Assembly (NCBI GenBank): GCA_017503465.1
Contig: JAFVSY010000028.1
Span: 34,460-98,459, forward strand
Reading direction: 5' to 3'
Source: Tidjanibacter sp.
GTDB lineage: Bacteria; Bacteroidota; Bacteroidia; Bacteroidales; Rikenellaceae
Length of the DNA stretch: 64,000 bases
Part shown: positions 16,362-25,143 of the stretch, piece after piece
Layout: every line of letters starts with the position of its first letter
Numbering within the stretch: the stretch's first letter is position 1
Made by a program: the position numbers and the translations under genes
The notes under the pieces: generated by a model
Database searches by the model: none
What the model was told of the DNA's origin: nothing
The model's input: only the letters and a program-made list of their open reading frames with translations

Positions 16362-17465
16362 CTATATGTAAACGTCCTCGTTGGACTTCAGTGTGGTCCA
16401 CTCCTTGATGCTCACCGTTACGTTCAGCGAAGCACCGCTGATGTGCATCGTAAAGAGGTATTTCTTGCCCGGCTCCAAGGTGATTTCGGGCAGGTAGGCA
16501 CGGTGGAGTGCTTGGTCGCCCACCTCGGTTTTGAACACAAAGGATACTTTGTTGGCCGCAATCTGCTGCGGAATGGCGAACACCACACCCTCACCATCAA
16601 AGGCTATGGCTCCGGTGTCTTCGCTCTTGCCGATGGCCCTACTTCCTGTCCACTTATAGTTGTTGTTGGATGGAGTTGCGGGGGTCCAGTGGATGGTGGT
16701 TGGGGTGTCGCCGGCCTTCCTTATGCCATAGTACAACACGCCCGAGGCGGCAATGCCGTCGATGTAGGCCTCGGTGAGCTTGTCGCTATCATCGCTTGTG
16801 TGCACCACCTTGAATTGGAGGGCCGAGAGCACGTGTTGGAACGCCAACCTGACCTTATCCACACCTTCGGGGTCCTGAATGGGGTTGCGCATCGTGCGGG
16901 CCACCATAAGGTCGAACTTGTTGGTCTGGGTGTAGTAGTTGAGCACCAACTTGGTTGCATCGCTCATCGCCTGGATGTTTTCGGGTGGTAGGCCTGTTTG
17001 GGGGCTTGTGCCATCGGGGTTGTAGGGCACAAAGGCTCTGAACTCGTGGTCCATCAGTCGGTGCCACGGACGGCGGGGCTCTTCGTCGGTGCCGCAGTTG
17101 TAGAGCGAGGTGTCGCCATAGACCCATTGGTTGGTGTATGTGTCGCCCTTTGCGTCGGTGTAACGTGCGGTGTAGTAGAGAGTTTCGGGGTGGTTTTCGA
17201 AGATGGGGTCGCCCGTTTCATACATACCGAACACGGCGATTTTGTGGTTGGCGAGGTTGCTTTCCACAAGGGCAGAGGAGCCTGCGCCTGCACGTCCTTC
17301 CTTCTCCTCGGGGCTTTCGGTTTGTTGTTTGGCCAATTCGGTGGGCGCACCAAAGGAGAGCAACGGCTCTGTGCTGCCATCCGAGGGGATGTTCACCTCG
17401 GGGGCTTTGCAGGAGGCCAATGCTGCCACCACTCCAAGTGCCAAATATGTCGCAAATCTTCTCAT
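16362..17465 (-). CDS. Fimbrillin-family lipoprotein
   Basis: This 367-residue protein has a lipobox (ALASC, Cys19). The pattern LANHKIAVFGMY, LYNCG...WHRLMDHEFRAFVPYNPDG, VRLAFQHVLSALQFKVV and the C-terminal LEPGKKYLFTMHISGASLNVTVSIKEW are typical of Mfa-like_1 fimbrillins. The final GKKYLFTMHI/VTVSIKEW strand pair is the conserved C-terminal unit. It is the fifth gene in the operon after DUF3575, DUF5119 and other fimbrillins. It could be a minor shaft or adaptor subunit; there is no direct evidence for which. Confidence 0.78.
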   Translation of the reverse strand: MRRFATYLALGVVAALASCKAPEVNIPSDGSTEPLLSFGAPTELAKQQTESPEEKEGRAGAGSSALVESNLANHKIAVFGMYETGDPIFENHPETLYYTARYTDAKGDTYTNQWVYGDTSLYNCGTDEEPRRPWHRLMDHEFRAFVPYNPDGTSPQTGLPPENIQAMSDATKLVLNYYTQTNKFDLMVARTMRNPIQDPEGVDKVRLAFQHVLSALQFKVVHTSDDSDKLTEAYIDGIAASGVLYYGIRKAGDTPTTIHWTPATPSNNNYKWTGSRAIGKSEDTGAIAFDGEGVVFAIPQQIAANKVSFVFKTEVGDQALHRAYLPEITLEPGKKYLFTMHISGASLNVTVSIKEWTTLKSNEDVYI

Positions 17466-17609
17466 CCTAATCCAAGTTGTCCGTTCCTTTTTTATGTGCT
17501 TCCCACCACCGCTGCCGGTCGTTGCTTTCTCACCCCTTCACGCTGCCGAGCCTCTCTGCCGTATGTGGTCTTTGTTCTCCACCAACCACCCCCTTACGGC
17601 TTGGCTCCT

Positions 17610-18569
17610 CTAGTCGGTGAGGCCCGTGATGCTGTCGTGTAGGAAACTTATCTTGTTTGTGTATATCTTCAGTGTGTAGGCATACTGTCTGCCTGGTTCC
17701 CAGAGTGCATCTTTTTCTATCTCAAGCACTTGGTTGGGTAGGGTGGCGTCCTCGTAGAGGAAGTCGCACACAAGCACGACCTTCATTTTTGCCATTTGTG
17801 GCATCAACCACACGGGGGCACCGAGGGAGCGTATTTCGCCCGGGGCCACGACCTCTGCGCCTTCAAAGAAGGGCTGCTTGTAGTGGTTGCCGCTTGTGCT
17901 CCACGAGGGGGTGGGGAGCGACACAAACGAGCCTTGGTGTCGTAGCTGCTCCACCGATAGTGAGCGCACCCTCACGCTGACGTGTTCGGGCAGGTGTGGG
18001 ATTACCGAAAATTGCACCGCGCAGAGGGCACTCGTAAATGGTAGGTTTACCACACCGCCACTCGCTCCATATTTCTTGTCATACACAGGGCCGGCCCACA
18101 TCAACTCTCGGCTCTTTTCGTTCAACACATCCACATTGTTGAACATCACGCCATTTTTGTACGAAAACTCTGCTTGTGCATCGGCGGGCGAGTAGGCGGC
18201 AACGGTGATTTGCTTCAGAACGGGCCACTTGCAGGGCTCTGCGGTGTTCCATTCGGAACCGTTCCACGCCACCTCTTGGTTGTTCACCAACACCTCGGCG
18301 TGGGAGCCACCATACTCCCAAGAGAGGTTTTCGTCGAGGGCCATAACCCACACACCAAATTTTTCGTCTTTGGGGTAGATGTTTGAGGGAGTTGCGGACT
18401 CCTCAACACTGCCACCGCCCTGCATTACCTGCGAGGCGACAACGATGGGCTCATAGGTGATTGCACCAAGGTCGGGCCACGTCCTCTCGGCGCAACCTCC
18501 CAACAGCAGGAGTGCTGCTGTCGCCAAGGTTGCGAGGAGTGGTGTTGCTATGTGGCAAAGCGGTTTCAT
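17610..18569 (-). CDS. Fimbrillin-family lipoprotein
   Basis: This 319-residue protein has a lipobox (LLGGC). KFGVWVMALDEN, WPVLKQITVAAYSPADA, FTSALCAVQFSVIPHL and the final LWEPGRQYAYTLKIYTNKISF follow the fimbrillin pattern of alternating beta strands ending in a W.PG..Y.Y.L unit. It lies in the same-strand fimbrial run with intergenic gaps of about 50-145 bases. Function is inferred from family and position. Confidence 0.75.
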   Translation of the reverse strand: MKPLCHIATPLLATLATAALLLLGGCAERTWPDLGAITYEPIVVASQVMQGGGSVEESATPSNIYPKDEKFGVWVMALDENLSWEYGGSHAEVLVNNQEVAWNGSEWNTAEPCKWPVLKQITVAAYSPADAQAEFSYKNGVMFNNVDVLNEKSRELMWAGPVYDKKYGASGGVVNLPFTSALCAVQFSVIPHLPEHVSVRVRSLSVEQLRHQGSFVSLPTPSWSTSGNHYKQPFFEGAEVVAPGEIRSLGAPVWLMPQMAKMKVVLVCDFLYEDATLPNQVLEIEKDALWEPGRQYAYTLKIYTNKISFLHDSITGLTD

Positions 18570-18620
18570 CTATCTGTTTGGTTTGTTTGTGCTTGTCTTT
18601 ATTGTTGTTGGTCTTGCGCC

Positions 18621-19712
18621 CTAATCAATGGTGATTGTGTAGTCGCCGCCATCGGCCCAGTCGGCAGAGATTGTTGGCTTGTCGAACTCGATGAACGAGG
18701 GGGCACCCTTGTCCCACGTTAGGTAGTAGGTGTAGACCTGCCCCGGTCCCCAGTGACTGTCGGTAAACTTTTCTCGCAGGTTGATTACCACGTTGTGCAC
18801 AGCATTGTCCTTGGTGTCGTGCCACTCCACGTAGATTTCGGCCTGCGTTCCCTCGGCACCCTCAAGGTGCACCTGTGGCAGTATCAACATCTTCTCTCCC
18901 ACCTTGGTAACGCCAACGATGAGGTCAATACCCGTGGGGTTGGCCGCATCCTGGGTGTAGTCATAGACCACAAAATCCTTCGACTCGCCCGCTGCTCTGG
19001 TCCACCTCTCCGTGGCCGAGGAGAAACTACCCTTTGTGGCCAACTGCCTCAGCTCCACCTTCCTGACGTGGATGTGGTATTGAATACCGTCTTCCTCATA
19101 TTCCGACACCAAGCCGGCCACGATTTGCACCTGCGAGAGCACGTGTCGGAACACCGTGGGCACCCCGTTGGGTGTGTTCTTGTAGGTGCGGTCTTTCTGC
19201 CCTGCGCCCACCTCGGCAATCATCAGGTCTATCCCCTTGAGTTGCTCCGAGGCGGTATCCCAATCGGTAACGATGGTGGCGTCTTGGGCGATGTCGATGG
19301 AGATATTGGTTATTTGGTTTCCGAGGTTGTCGGCCCACGGTGAGTGTGCGAAGAAGGTGAGGGTGTGGGTGTAGGGCCAGAGTTGTTTGGGGTTGGCCAC
19401 CCACGCTCCGAGGCCCTCGTTCCACTCCACCTTGACACCTGCAAAGTACTCCTCTGCGAGGTCGTTCTTGCTCTGGTCCCAGAAGTAGTCGCGTGGCATC
19501 CAGTAGGCAGTGGCGGCAAATGGGCGGTCGGTGGGGTAGACAAGTTGTTCACCCGCACGCACCACGTCGGGAAGCCCCACTACGGTCTGAAATCCGATAG
19601 TGTTCTCCTCCTGTGGTATCGGCTCGGGGCCGAAATTGACACACCCCGCCAAGGCGAGGGCCAGGGCCATTGCTGCGAGTAGTGCCGATATGTGCGCTCT
19701 GGTGTTTAACAT
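18621..19712 (-). CDS. Fimbrillin-family lipoprotein
   Basis: From the ATG at 19712 the protein has 363 residues with a lipobox (LALAGC). Features are PTDRPFAATAYWMPRDYFWDQ, TFFAHSPW, FRHVLSQVQIVAGL and the C-terminal HWGPGQVYTYYLTW...W.DGGDYTITID, all typical of fimbrillin-like lipoproteins. The gene could be read from a TTG at 19724, but the ATG gives a cleaner signal peptide. Its middle segment resembles the next fimbrillin upstream (19906-20910), suggesting duplication within the cluster. Confidence 0.76.
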   Translation of the reverse strand: MLNTRAHISALLAAMALALALAGCVNFGPEPIPQEENTIGFQTVVGLPDVVRAGEQLVYPTDRPFAATAYWMPRDYFWDQSKNDLAEEYFAGVKVEWNEGLGAWVANPKQLWPYTHTLTFFAHSPWADNLGNQITNISIDIAQDATIVTDWDTASEQLKGIDLMIAEVGAGQKDRTYKNTPNGVPTVFRHVLSQVQIVAGLVSEYEEDGIQYHIHVRKVELRQLATKGSFSSATERWTRAAGESKDFVVYDYTQDAANPTGIDLIVGVTKVGEKMLILPQVHLEGAEGTQAEIYVEWHDTKDNAVHNVVINLREKFTDSHWGPGQVYTYYLTWDKGAPSFIEFDKPTISADWADGGDYTITID

Positions 19713-19905
19713 CCTTACAACCAAATCTCTGTTTTCTTCTTTTTTCCCCCACTCACGCCTATTCTATTGTCGTGTGTGGGCACAATACACAAAATCTTGT
19801 GTTTGTCTGTTTGTGCCCCGGGGGAGTAGTCGGCTCCCTCCGAGGCTTGGTTGGCGCAGGAGGCTTGTGTGCCTTTGCGCCTTGGGTTTGTTCTATGCCA
19901 CCGTA

Positions 19906-20910
19906 TTAGATTTCGATGGTGTAGGAGTTTTCGCTGGACTCGTCCCAACCCTCTTCGGTGGGAGCCCAAATAATCTGCTCAACATCACCGATGGTGAGGT
20001 TGTAGCTAATCAACTCGTTGATACTCCAACGCTGGTCTACGCTGTCGAGGTCGTGGAGCGAGATTTTAACATTCACGGTCTCGGTAGCGGAGCCACTCTC
20101 TACGGTGTAGGTAACCTCCAGCTGGCTGGCCGAGGTGAATGCCTGAGGAATAACATAGATGTGGTCCAGGGGCACAGCAGTGGTTACGTCAGTTACGGTG
20201 ATGGCGCCGTCAAACAACACACAGCTCTCGCTGCTGGGGCCGGCAGCCACAGTCCAATAGTCGTTCACACCGGTGGTGCCGGGAACGTGGTTGTAGGGCA
20301 TAGTGTAGGTACCGGTGTGGTAAACACCATTGAGTTTCACCTGGGTCAGTGTGATGTCACGAACATCATCGGCAGCCTTGGTGATACCAACCTTGATTTG
20401 GGTGAGTTTGTGGCGGAACACGGTGTTCACGGGGTTACCCTTTGCCTCTTTCACGATGTCGGCAACCATAAAGTCTATGTTTTTGTTGGTCTCCACGCTG
20501 AAGTCGGCAAACACATAGTTCCTGTTTGCGTCCCAGGTACGGGTTGCGGAGATGCCCTCAGGAGCATAGGCGAAGAAGGTCAGGCTACCCTTGGCAGGCC
20601 AATAGTAGGCGGTGCTGGTGGTCCAAACGGTCTCGCCACCGAGCGACCTCTGCTCAACCCTCTCGTTGGCGAAGTACTGTGCGGCGGTGGTGTGTACACC
20701 GGCCCAAGTCTCACCCTCATTCAAGAGGAAGGCAGCTGCCACAAAGTGGTTGTGGCTGGTGTAGGCGGCACGGCCATCGGTCTGCAAACCCGAAACGGTT
20801 GCAAAGTCGATACGCTCGCCCTGTGCATAGTTGCCCGAAAAATCAACATCGTTCTTTACGCAACCAACGAGTGCTGCACAAGCGGCTGCAATAGCGAAAA
20901 TCTTTTTCAT
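19906..20910 (-). CDS. Fimbrillin-family lipoprotein, candidate major subunit
   Basis: This 334-residue protein has a compact lipobox (AALVGC, Cys17). It shows HNHFVAAAFLLNEGETW, YYWPAKGSLTFFAYAPEG, VFRHKLTQIKVGI, VPLDHIYVIPQAF and a C-terminal RWSINELISYNLTIG unit. It resembles the gene at 18621. It is the first fimbrillin of the operon and the only one preceded by an A-rich leader of about 190 bases and a promoter-like element in the previous gene. These two features suggest higher, separate expression, as expected of a major shaft subunit; this is inference. Confidence 0.78.
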   Translation of the reverse strand: MKKIFAIAAACAALVGCVKNDVDFSGNYAQGERIDFATVSGLQTDGRAAYTSHNHFVAAAFLLNEGETWAGVHTTAAQYFANERVEQRSLGGETVWTTSTAYYWPAKGSLTFFAYAPEGISATRTWDANRNYVFADFSVETNKNIDFMVADIVKEAKGNPVNTVFRHKLTQIKVGITKAADDVRDITLTQVKLNGVYHTGTYTMPYNHVPGTTGVNDYWTVAAGPSSESCVLFDGAITVTDVTTAVPLDHIYVIPQAFTSASQLEVTYTVESGSATETVNVKISLHDLDSVDQRWSINELISYNLTIGDVEQIIWAPTEEGWDESSENSYTIEI

Positions 20911-21099
20911 AGTGCTAATTGTTAGGTTAAAAAGTGAGTAAATTTAGTTAATTGTTTTGAATTGTTTGTTGTTTGTTGTTTGTTTTGTGTTTTTTTTGAT
21001 TTTTCCTTTTTGTTTGTTTTTATGTCCGTTTTTATGTCTGTTTTTTGTCTTATTTTCGTTTTGTAACGTTGGTCTTGCGGCCCACTCTCCGAGGGGTGG
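20911..21099 (-). promoter_or_regulatory. A-rich untranslated leader before the fimbrillin
   Basis: On the - strand this stretch is strongly A-rich, with ACAAACAACAAACAA-type units and runs such as AAAAACGGACATAAAAACA. There are no ORFs and few C/G outside the first 40 bases. It is probably an unstructured 5' leader that favours ribosome loading in an organism that does not rely on Shine-Dalgarno pairing. Confidence 0.5.
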
Positions 21100-22119
21100 C
21101 TACAAAATTACCCAGTGGTGCTCCTCTTGCCAATCCTCCATCTCCGGCAGGAAACCACCACCCGCAGTCGGCGGCGTAGTGGGCGGGTCTATCACAATGG
21201 TCTGGTCCAACAACAACCAATTGTGCTGCCTGCACAGGTCGCTCTCAAAGAGGTGGGTGATGTTGTACTCTCTGGTTTCGGTACGGCCATCCACGGTGTT
21301 GATGTCGAACGAAATCCACAACTCGTTGTTGCTATCCTCAATGCGTCCAAAGGTGTTGAACACATTGCACAAGACCGCTTTGCCATCGTCCTCACTCTTG
21401 ACCAGCGTGAGGTAGACGGCCGTTTCGGGGTTGTCAACCCTCTTGCGCCCGCCAATGAGGTTGCTACCCGCAACGCCCGAAATCACCGCCTGCGCACTCG
21501 ACACCCATTGGAGTCCCTCCACCTTCACCTGAAGGTAGAAACTCTCCACCACCGAGGAGGCCTCGGCATAGATGGTGTGCATCTCATCGTGCCACGGGAT
21601 GTGTTCTTTGGGGTTGGTGGCCACCAGAACGTGGTCGGGTTGGTAGCGGATGTCAAGCCTTTGGCCCACACGGGTGTTGAAGCGGCTGGAGAGCAACTCC
21701 GACACGGGGTCCGAATAGGCTTCGATGGTGCTGTGGCTGTGGTCGTTGCGGATTTGGGCGGAGCGAAGGTCAAAGTTGTAGACAACCATCTCGTAGTCGC
21801 CGGGGAGCACACCCACACGTCCCGAAATCACCCTGTTGCCATCCGCATCCGTAGAGAGCGAACTGATGTAACTCTCGCCCACAATCTTGCTCTTGCCGGG
21901 CTCGTAGAACAACACGCGCAACATCTCGGGCTCCACTTTGGGCAGCGGGATGTTGGGGTTGTAGATGTCGCACGTTACGTTGCGCAGCGAGCGGGTGTTA
22001 ATCGTTACCTTCAACTCCGTGGTGAAGTTGGGGTCCAGCAGGGGCCTGCGCTGGCAACCTGCCACCGCCAGCACCACCACGAGGGCCGCCAAAAGGTATG
22101 TTCCCAACCTCTTCATCAT
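21100..22119 (-). CDS. DUF5119 family lipoprotein of the fimbrial cluster
   Basis: This 339-residue protein has a lipobox (VLAVAGC, Cys22). The mature region has TTELKVTINTRSLRNVTCDIYNP, MLRVLFYEP, GRVGVLPGDYEMVVYNFDL and a middle RYQPDHVLVATNPKEHIPW. This matches the DUF5119 proteins that accompany DUF3575 genes and fimbrillins in Bacteroidales. Its start overlaps the DUF3575 stop by four bases (ATGA), indicating coupling. It may be the Mfa2/FimB-like anchor or an outer-membrane accessory; this is not established. Confidence 0.8.
   Translation of the reverse strand: MMKRLGTYLLAALVVVLAVAGCQRRPLLDPNFTTELKVTINTRSLRNVTCDIYNPNIPLPKVEPEMLRVLFYEPGKSKIVGESYISSLSTDADGNRVISGRVGVLPGDYEMVVYNFDLRSAQIRNDHSHSTIEAYSDPVSELLSSRFNTRVGQRLDIRYQPDHVLVATNPKEHIPWHDEMHTIYAEASSVVESFYLQVKVEGLQWVSSAQAVISGVAGSNLIGGRKRVDNPETAVYLTLVKSEDDGKAVLCNVFNTFGRIEDSNNELWISFDINTVDGRTETREYNITHLFESDLCRQHNWLLLDQTIVIDPPTTPPTAGGGFLPEMEDWQEEHHWVIL
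21103..21134 (-). promoter_or_regulatory. Internal promoter inside the DUF5119 gene end
   Basis: On the - strand TAATTTTG (21103-21110) matches TAnnTTTG, with ATTG (21131-21134) as a -33 element 20 bases upstream. It overlaps the last codons of the DUF5119 gene and would give a transcript starting at about 21096. Confidence 0.45.
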
Positions 22120-23432
22120 TTGCGCCCTCCTTTCGTGCCGATGGTGATGGGTACCACAAGCGACACCTCTGCTTTGGTGGGGCCAAACCAGTGGAGTCGT
22201 CCGGAGTTGAACTTATCTCGTATGAGGTCCTGCCAATCGTCCGTGGGAACGTAGTGGCGGTAGGGGATTTGTGCATAACCAACCGAGAGCGAGAACTCGA
22301 GGTTCATACGCTTACCGATGGGGGTGGAGTAGCCGTAGGTGAGGCCCGCACTCCAGAACTCGCCCTGGTAGCAACCCCACGTGCGAGCCTGAAAGTCGAA
22401 CATACCACTCATCGCATAGGCACCAACAAAGTGTCCAACGAGCCTATCTCTGGCCACAAAGTTCTTCCTTGCAGCCACGGGCTTCGGCGCAAACCACCAC
22501 CTTGCCTCGCCACCAATGGAGAGCAACTGCAAACAGTAGCGGTTGTCTTCGCTCAGCCACCATGGACAGATGTGGTTGTAGACCAGCGAGAAACGGTCGC
22601 CAATGGGAGCCTCCACCGCAAAGTTCACCACCGAGCCCAAGTCGTAGAGTGCGTTGGTCTTGAGGGCTAATATGGTCTTGGTGGCCGGGGTGGTATGTTG
22701 TGGCTTGGTGGGGTGTTGCAGTCCCTGTATTGTGGACTGTGTCCACACGCCCGCAGGCTCTCCATCCAACCCAATGGACGTGGACTTCGGCGCGGCAAGC
22801 CTCATAAGTGGCAGAGGGGTGTCGAATGCGGGGAAGGGCAGAGCGAGGTTGTCCTCCGACCAGTAGAGTATGCAGGTTGCTGCGGTACGCAGGTAGGGGA
22901 GGATGTTGCGGCGAACATAGGAGTAGGGCCTTCCACCGCGCAGCCTCATCAGCTGACGCATCTTTTTGTCGGGGTGTACGCCCTCCTTGCGCAACACCTT
23001 GAGCACCTCTTTCTTGTGGGGCACCTTGCGGTCGGCCTCAATCATCTGGATGAGGCCCGCGTAGTCCTCGCCTCGTGCGTTGGTGCGGATTTGTTCCAAC
23101 GAAAGGCTCTTGTAGTTCTTCAGCAGCCAATACTTGGTGGTGCCGGCACGCTTTTGCGATAGGCGGTCGTTGTAGGATACGGTACCCTCGGGCGATGCGT
23201 GGGCAACGATGACGACGCTGTCTACACGCACGCCTTGTGCGTCAAAAAACTTGTTGAGTGTGGAAATGCTTTGGCTGTTGGTGAGATAGGAGCTATCGAG
23301 CACCCATTTGTCGTGGCGGAAGTAGAGCGTGACGGCAAGTCGATGTGGCTCCCTTTGCTGGGCCCACAACGACACACTACACAGCAGTGTGGCAATCAAT
23401 AGAACAATTTTTTTGCCTTGTGCACTCATCAC
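22116..23432 (-). CDS. OmpA-like / DUF3575 outer-membrane protein of the fimbrial cluster
   Basis: This 438-residue protein has a cleavable signal (VSLWAQQ). Residues about 30-110 form an OmpA-type domain (LYFRHDKWVLDSSY...VDSVVIVAHASPEGTVSYNDRLSQKRAGT), a peptidoglycan-binding fold with conserved Asp/Arg. The C-terminal approx. 190 residues (LALKTNALYDLGSVVNFAVEAPIGDRFSLVYNH...GVARD-type strands, LTYGYSTPIGKRMNLEFSLSVGYAQ) are a DUF3575 beta-barrel. It is the first gene of the fimbrial operon and probably couples the adhesin assembly to the outer membrane and cell wall. Confidence 0.83.
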   Translation of the reverse strand: MMSAQGKKIVLLIATLLCSVSLWAQQREPHRLAVTLYFRHDKWVLDSSYLTNSQSISTLNKFFDAQGVRVDSVVIVAHASPEGTVSYNDRLSQKRAGTTKYWLLKNYKSLSLEQIRTNARGEDYAGLIQMIEADRKVPHKKEVLKVLRKEGVHPDKKMRQLMRLRGGRPYSYVRRNILPYLRTAATCILYWSEDNLALPFPAFDTPLPLMRLAAPKSTSIGLDGEPAGVWTQSTIQGLQHPTKPQHTTPATKTILALKTNALYDLGSVVNFAVEAPIGDRFSLVYNHICPWWLSEDNRYCLQLLSIGGEARWWFAPKPVAARKNFVARDRLVGHFVGAYAMSGMFDFQARTWGCYQGEFWSAGLTYGYSTPIGKRMNLEFSLSVGYAQIPYRHYVPTDDWQDLIRDKFNSGRLHWFGPTKAEVSLVVPITIGTKGGRK

Positions 23433-23828
23433 CTCTTCATTTACCTAAAAACGCCAACCACCACGGAGGGGCAACACACCTTTGCAGGGGGCGTTGCTGT
23501 TGGCGCATACTTCACCCATATAACAAATATATACAAAAATCCTCCTTTGAAGTGCAATAAAACACTAAAAGTGTTTTTAAGATAGGTATTATGTCGTGAT
23601 TTACCCCCCCCCGTTAGAGAATATTGAGTATCCATTTGGGACAAATTGCACATTTTGGGGTGTTTTGTGCCCTACGACTCACAAGGTTTTCCTCGTCGGC
23701 ATATCCACCATAATGGGCTCAGAGGTCCTTAGGGGGCAGGGTTGGGTTGGTGGTTGGTGGTGGGAAAAATGAACAAGGTGTTCATTTTGCTTTGCCGGCT
23801 GTAAAATCCGAAGTTTGCCCCCACCTCA
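23433..23828. other. Gene-free region between the fimbrial operon and its AraC-type neighbour
   Basis: No credible gene. It contains the predicted operon promoter (23524-23558), two imperfect palindromes (AACACTAAAAGTGTTT at about 23561-23576 and, further on, T/G-rich spacers) and no recognisable RNA gene. It is the likely regulatory region of the fimbrial operon. Confidence 0.6.
23524..23558 (-). promoter_or_regulatory. Predicted promoter of the fimbrial operon
   Basis: On the - strand TATATTTG (23524-23531) matches the -7 box exactly. A -33-like ATTG at 23555-23558 is 23 bases away, longer than optimal; such spacing fits a promoter that needs an activator, and an AraC-type regulator gene lies directly upstream. 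The leader to the ATG at 23432 would be about 85 bases. Confidence 0.5.
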
Positions 23829-23831
23829 AAA

Positions 23832-23866
23832 AAACACGGGTATCGAATTATCCGATACCCGTGTTT
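23832..23866 (-). terminator. Terminator of the AraC-type regulator gene
   Basis: A perfect 14-bp stem, AAACACGGGTATCG (23832-23845) with CGATACCCGTGTTT (23853-23866), loops on seven bases. On the - strand it is followed by a T7 run (A run at 23828-23834 on the + strand). Confidence 0.9.
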
Positions 23867-23928
23867 GATAACTCTTTGTTCGTACTCTGGTTGCATCCTG
23901 CTCGTCCCCCGCTTGAGCTCTACTCGTA

Positions 23929-23949
23929 CCCAGGTTGCACCCAGGTTGC
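23929..23949. repeat. Short direct repeat
   Basis: The unit ACCCAGGTTGC occurs twice in tandem (CGTACCCAGGTTGC, then ACCCAGGTTGCG) just beyond the stop of the AraC-type gene. Function unknown. Confidence 0.6.
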
Positions 23950-23959
23950 GGACCAAGCC

Positions 23960-24862
23960 CTACTCCTCTTTGGCGATGGACTGTCGCCACTCCTGCGGAG
24001 TTTGGCCGGTGTAGCGTTTGAAGTAGCGGCAGAAGAACGATGGGGTTGCAAAGTTCATACGCTCGCTCACAATGGTGGTCGATATGCCGGCGTTGAGCAA
24101 CAGTCGCTTGGCATTCTTAATCACAGCGTCTGCAATCATATCCGAAGGGGTCATACCGGTTACACGCTTGATTTTGGCCGAGAACTTCTTGGGTGTAAGT
24201 CCGAAAAGGTCGGCATAGAACTCCACGTCGCGGTGCTCAAACGAGCTGGTAATCAGCATCATATTAAACCTCTTGGCCAGCTGCTCGTTGGCCGAAACAT
24301 CCTTCACTGCAAGGTTGCGGCGGAGGAAAATGTCCACCAATTCGGAACGCAGAATGGCCAAAATGTTGCGGTCAATGTCGGCGCGGTTATAGTTGCGGTA
24401 GTTGACCGAAGAGGCCGCAATGTACTCCATCAGTGCGCTGATGACCTTGTTCTCCTGCTTAAGTAGCGATATTACAGGCATTTGGCGCAAGCGAGGGAAG
24501 GTGTTCACGATGCTATCCACCGACGACTCCTCGTTGATGCGGCCCACGATTGTGGAGGCCAAAAAGTCGGGCGACACGGTGGTAAACCTACAGTAGGTGC
24601 CCGCAAATACGATGAGCATCTGGCCTGCCTTGATGGTGTGGGAGGTGCCATCAACCGACACCAACAAACTGCCGGCCCTGCATATCCAAATCAACACGCC
24701 GTCTTTGAGCATAATGCTTCGGTCCACTGTCGATTTAGTCATCTTGTCGCCACTTGCAATCTCAAAGTAGTGGAACGAGGGCTCGGGGCGCAGTTGTAGA
24801 CTTTTGACAATGAAATCAAAGTCAAACACTAAACTGTGTTGTTGGTTTTGTGTCGGTGTCAT
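23960..24862 (-). CDS. AraC-family transcriptional regulator
   Basis: This 300-residue protein has an N-terminal cupin-like sensing domain (IWICRAGSLLVSVDGTSHTIKAGQMLIVFAG at about residues 57-88). Its C-terminal AraC DNA-binding domain (about residues 200-298) has the two helix-turn-helix units: VEFYADLFGLTPKKFSAKIKRVTG and STTIVSERMNFATPSFFCRYFKRYTGQTPQEWR. Such proteins activate or repress promoters in response to a small ligand. It is transcribed in the same direction as, and ends 530 bases before, the fimbrial operon, whose promoter has sub-optimal spacing; control of that operon is a reasonable inference. It has its own promoter and terminator. Confidence 0.88.
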   Translation of the reverse strand: MTPTQNQQHSLVFDFDFIVKSLQLRPEPSFHYFEIASGDKMTKSTVDRSIMLKDGVLIWICRAGSLLVSVDGTSHTIKAGQMLIVFAGTYCRFTTVSPDFLASTIVGRINEESSVDSIVNTFPRLRQMPVISLLKQENKVISALMEYIAASSVNYRNYNRADIDRNILAILRSELVDIFLRRNLAVKDVSANEQLAKRFNMMLITSSFEHRDVEFYADLFGLTPKKFSAKIKRVTGMTPSDMIADAVIKNAKRLLLNAGISTTIVSERMNFATPSFFCRYFKRYTGQTPQEWRQSIAKEE

Positions 24863-24972
24863 AACTAAATGGTTTTGCGGTCGTTATGGTGTGTGCCGTG
24901 TGTGAGGAATTCCAGCAAAAACGCACCCTTACGGCTTCGTCTTTAACCCTCTTGGTGTGCAACTTTCCAAAA

Positions 24973-25002
24973 CAAATGTAGTGGTTTACCAAAAAATGCA
25001 AC
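24973..25002 (-). promoter_or_regulatory. Predicted promoter of the AraC-type regulator
   Basis: On the - strand TACATTTG (24973-24980) is a perfect TAnnTTTG box. GTTG at 24999-25002 serves as a -33 element 18 bases upstream. The leader would be about 105 bases, long enough for autoregulation. Confidence 0.5.
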
Positions 25003-25143
25003 GTTGGAATTGGTGGTTTCTCCACAAAAAACGTACAATTTTAACACGATTTTTGGCCACGGCGGAAATATTGCACACAAATATAAGGAGAAAATAACAC
25101 ATTGATACTCTTTTGTGGTAAAAAAAGAGAGCAAGGTGGGGAG

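Noticed and set aside
17466-17609. Possible small gene or RNA between two fimbrillin genes
   Set aside because: Only low-complexity C/T-rich sequence is present; no ORF with a start, promoter or stable fold.
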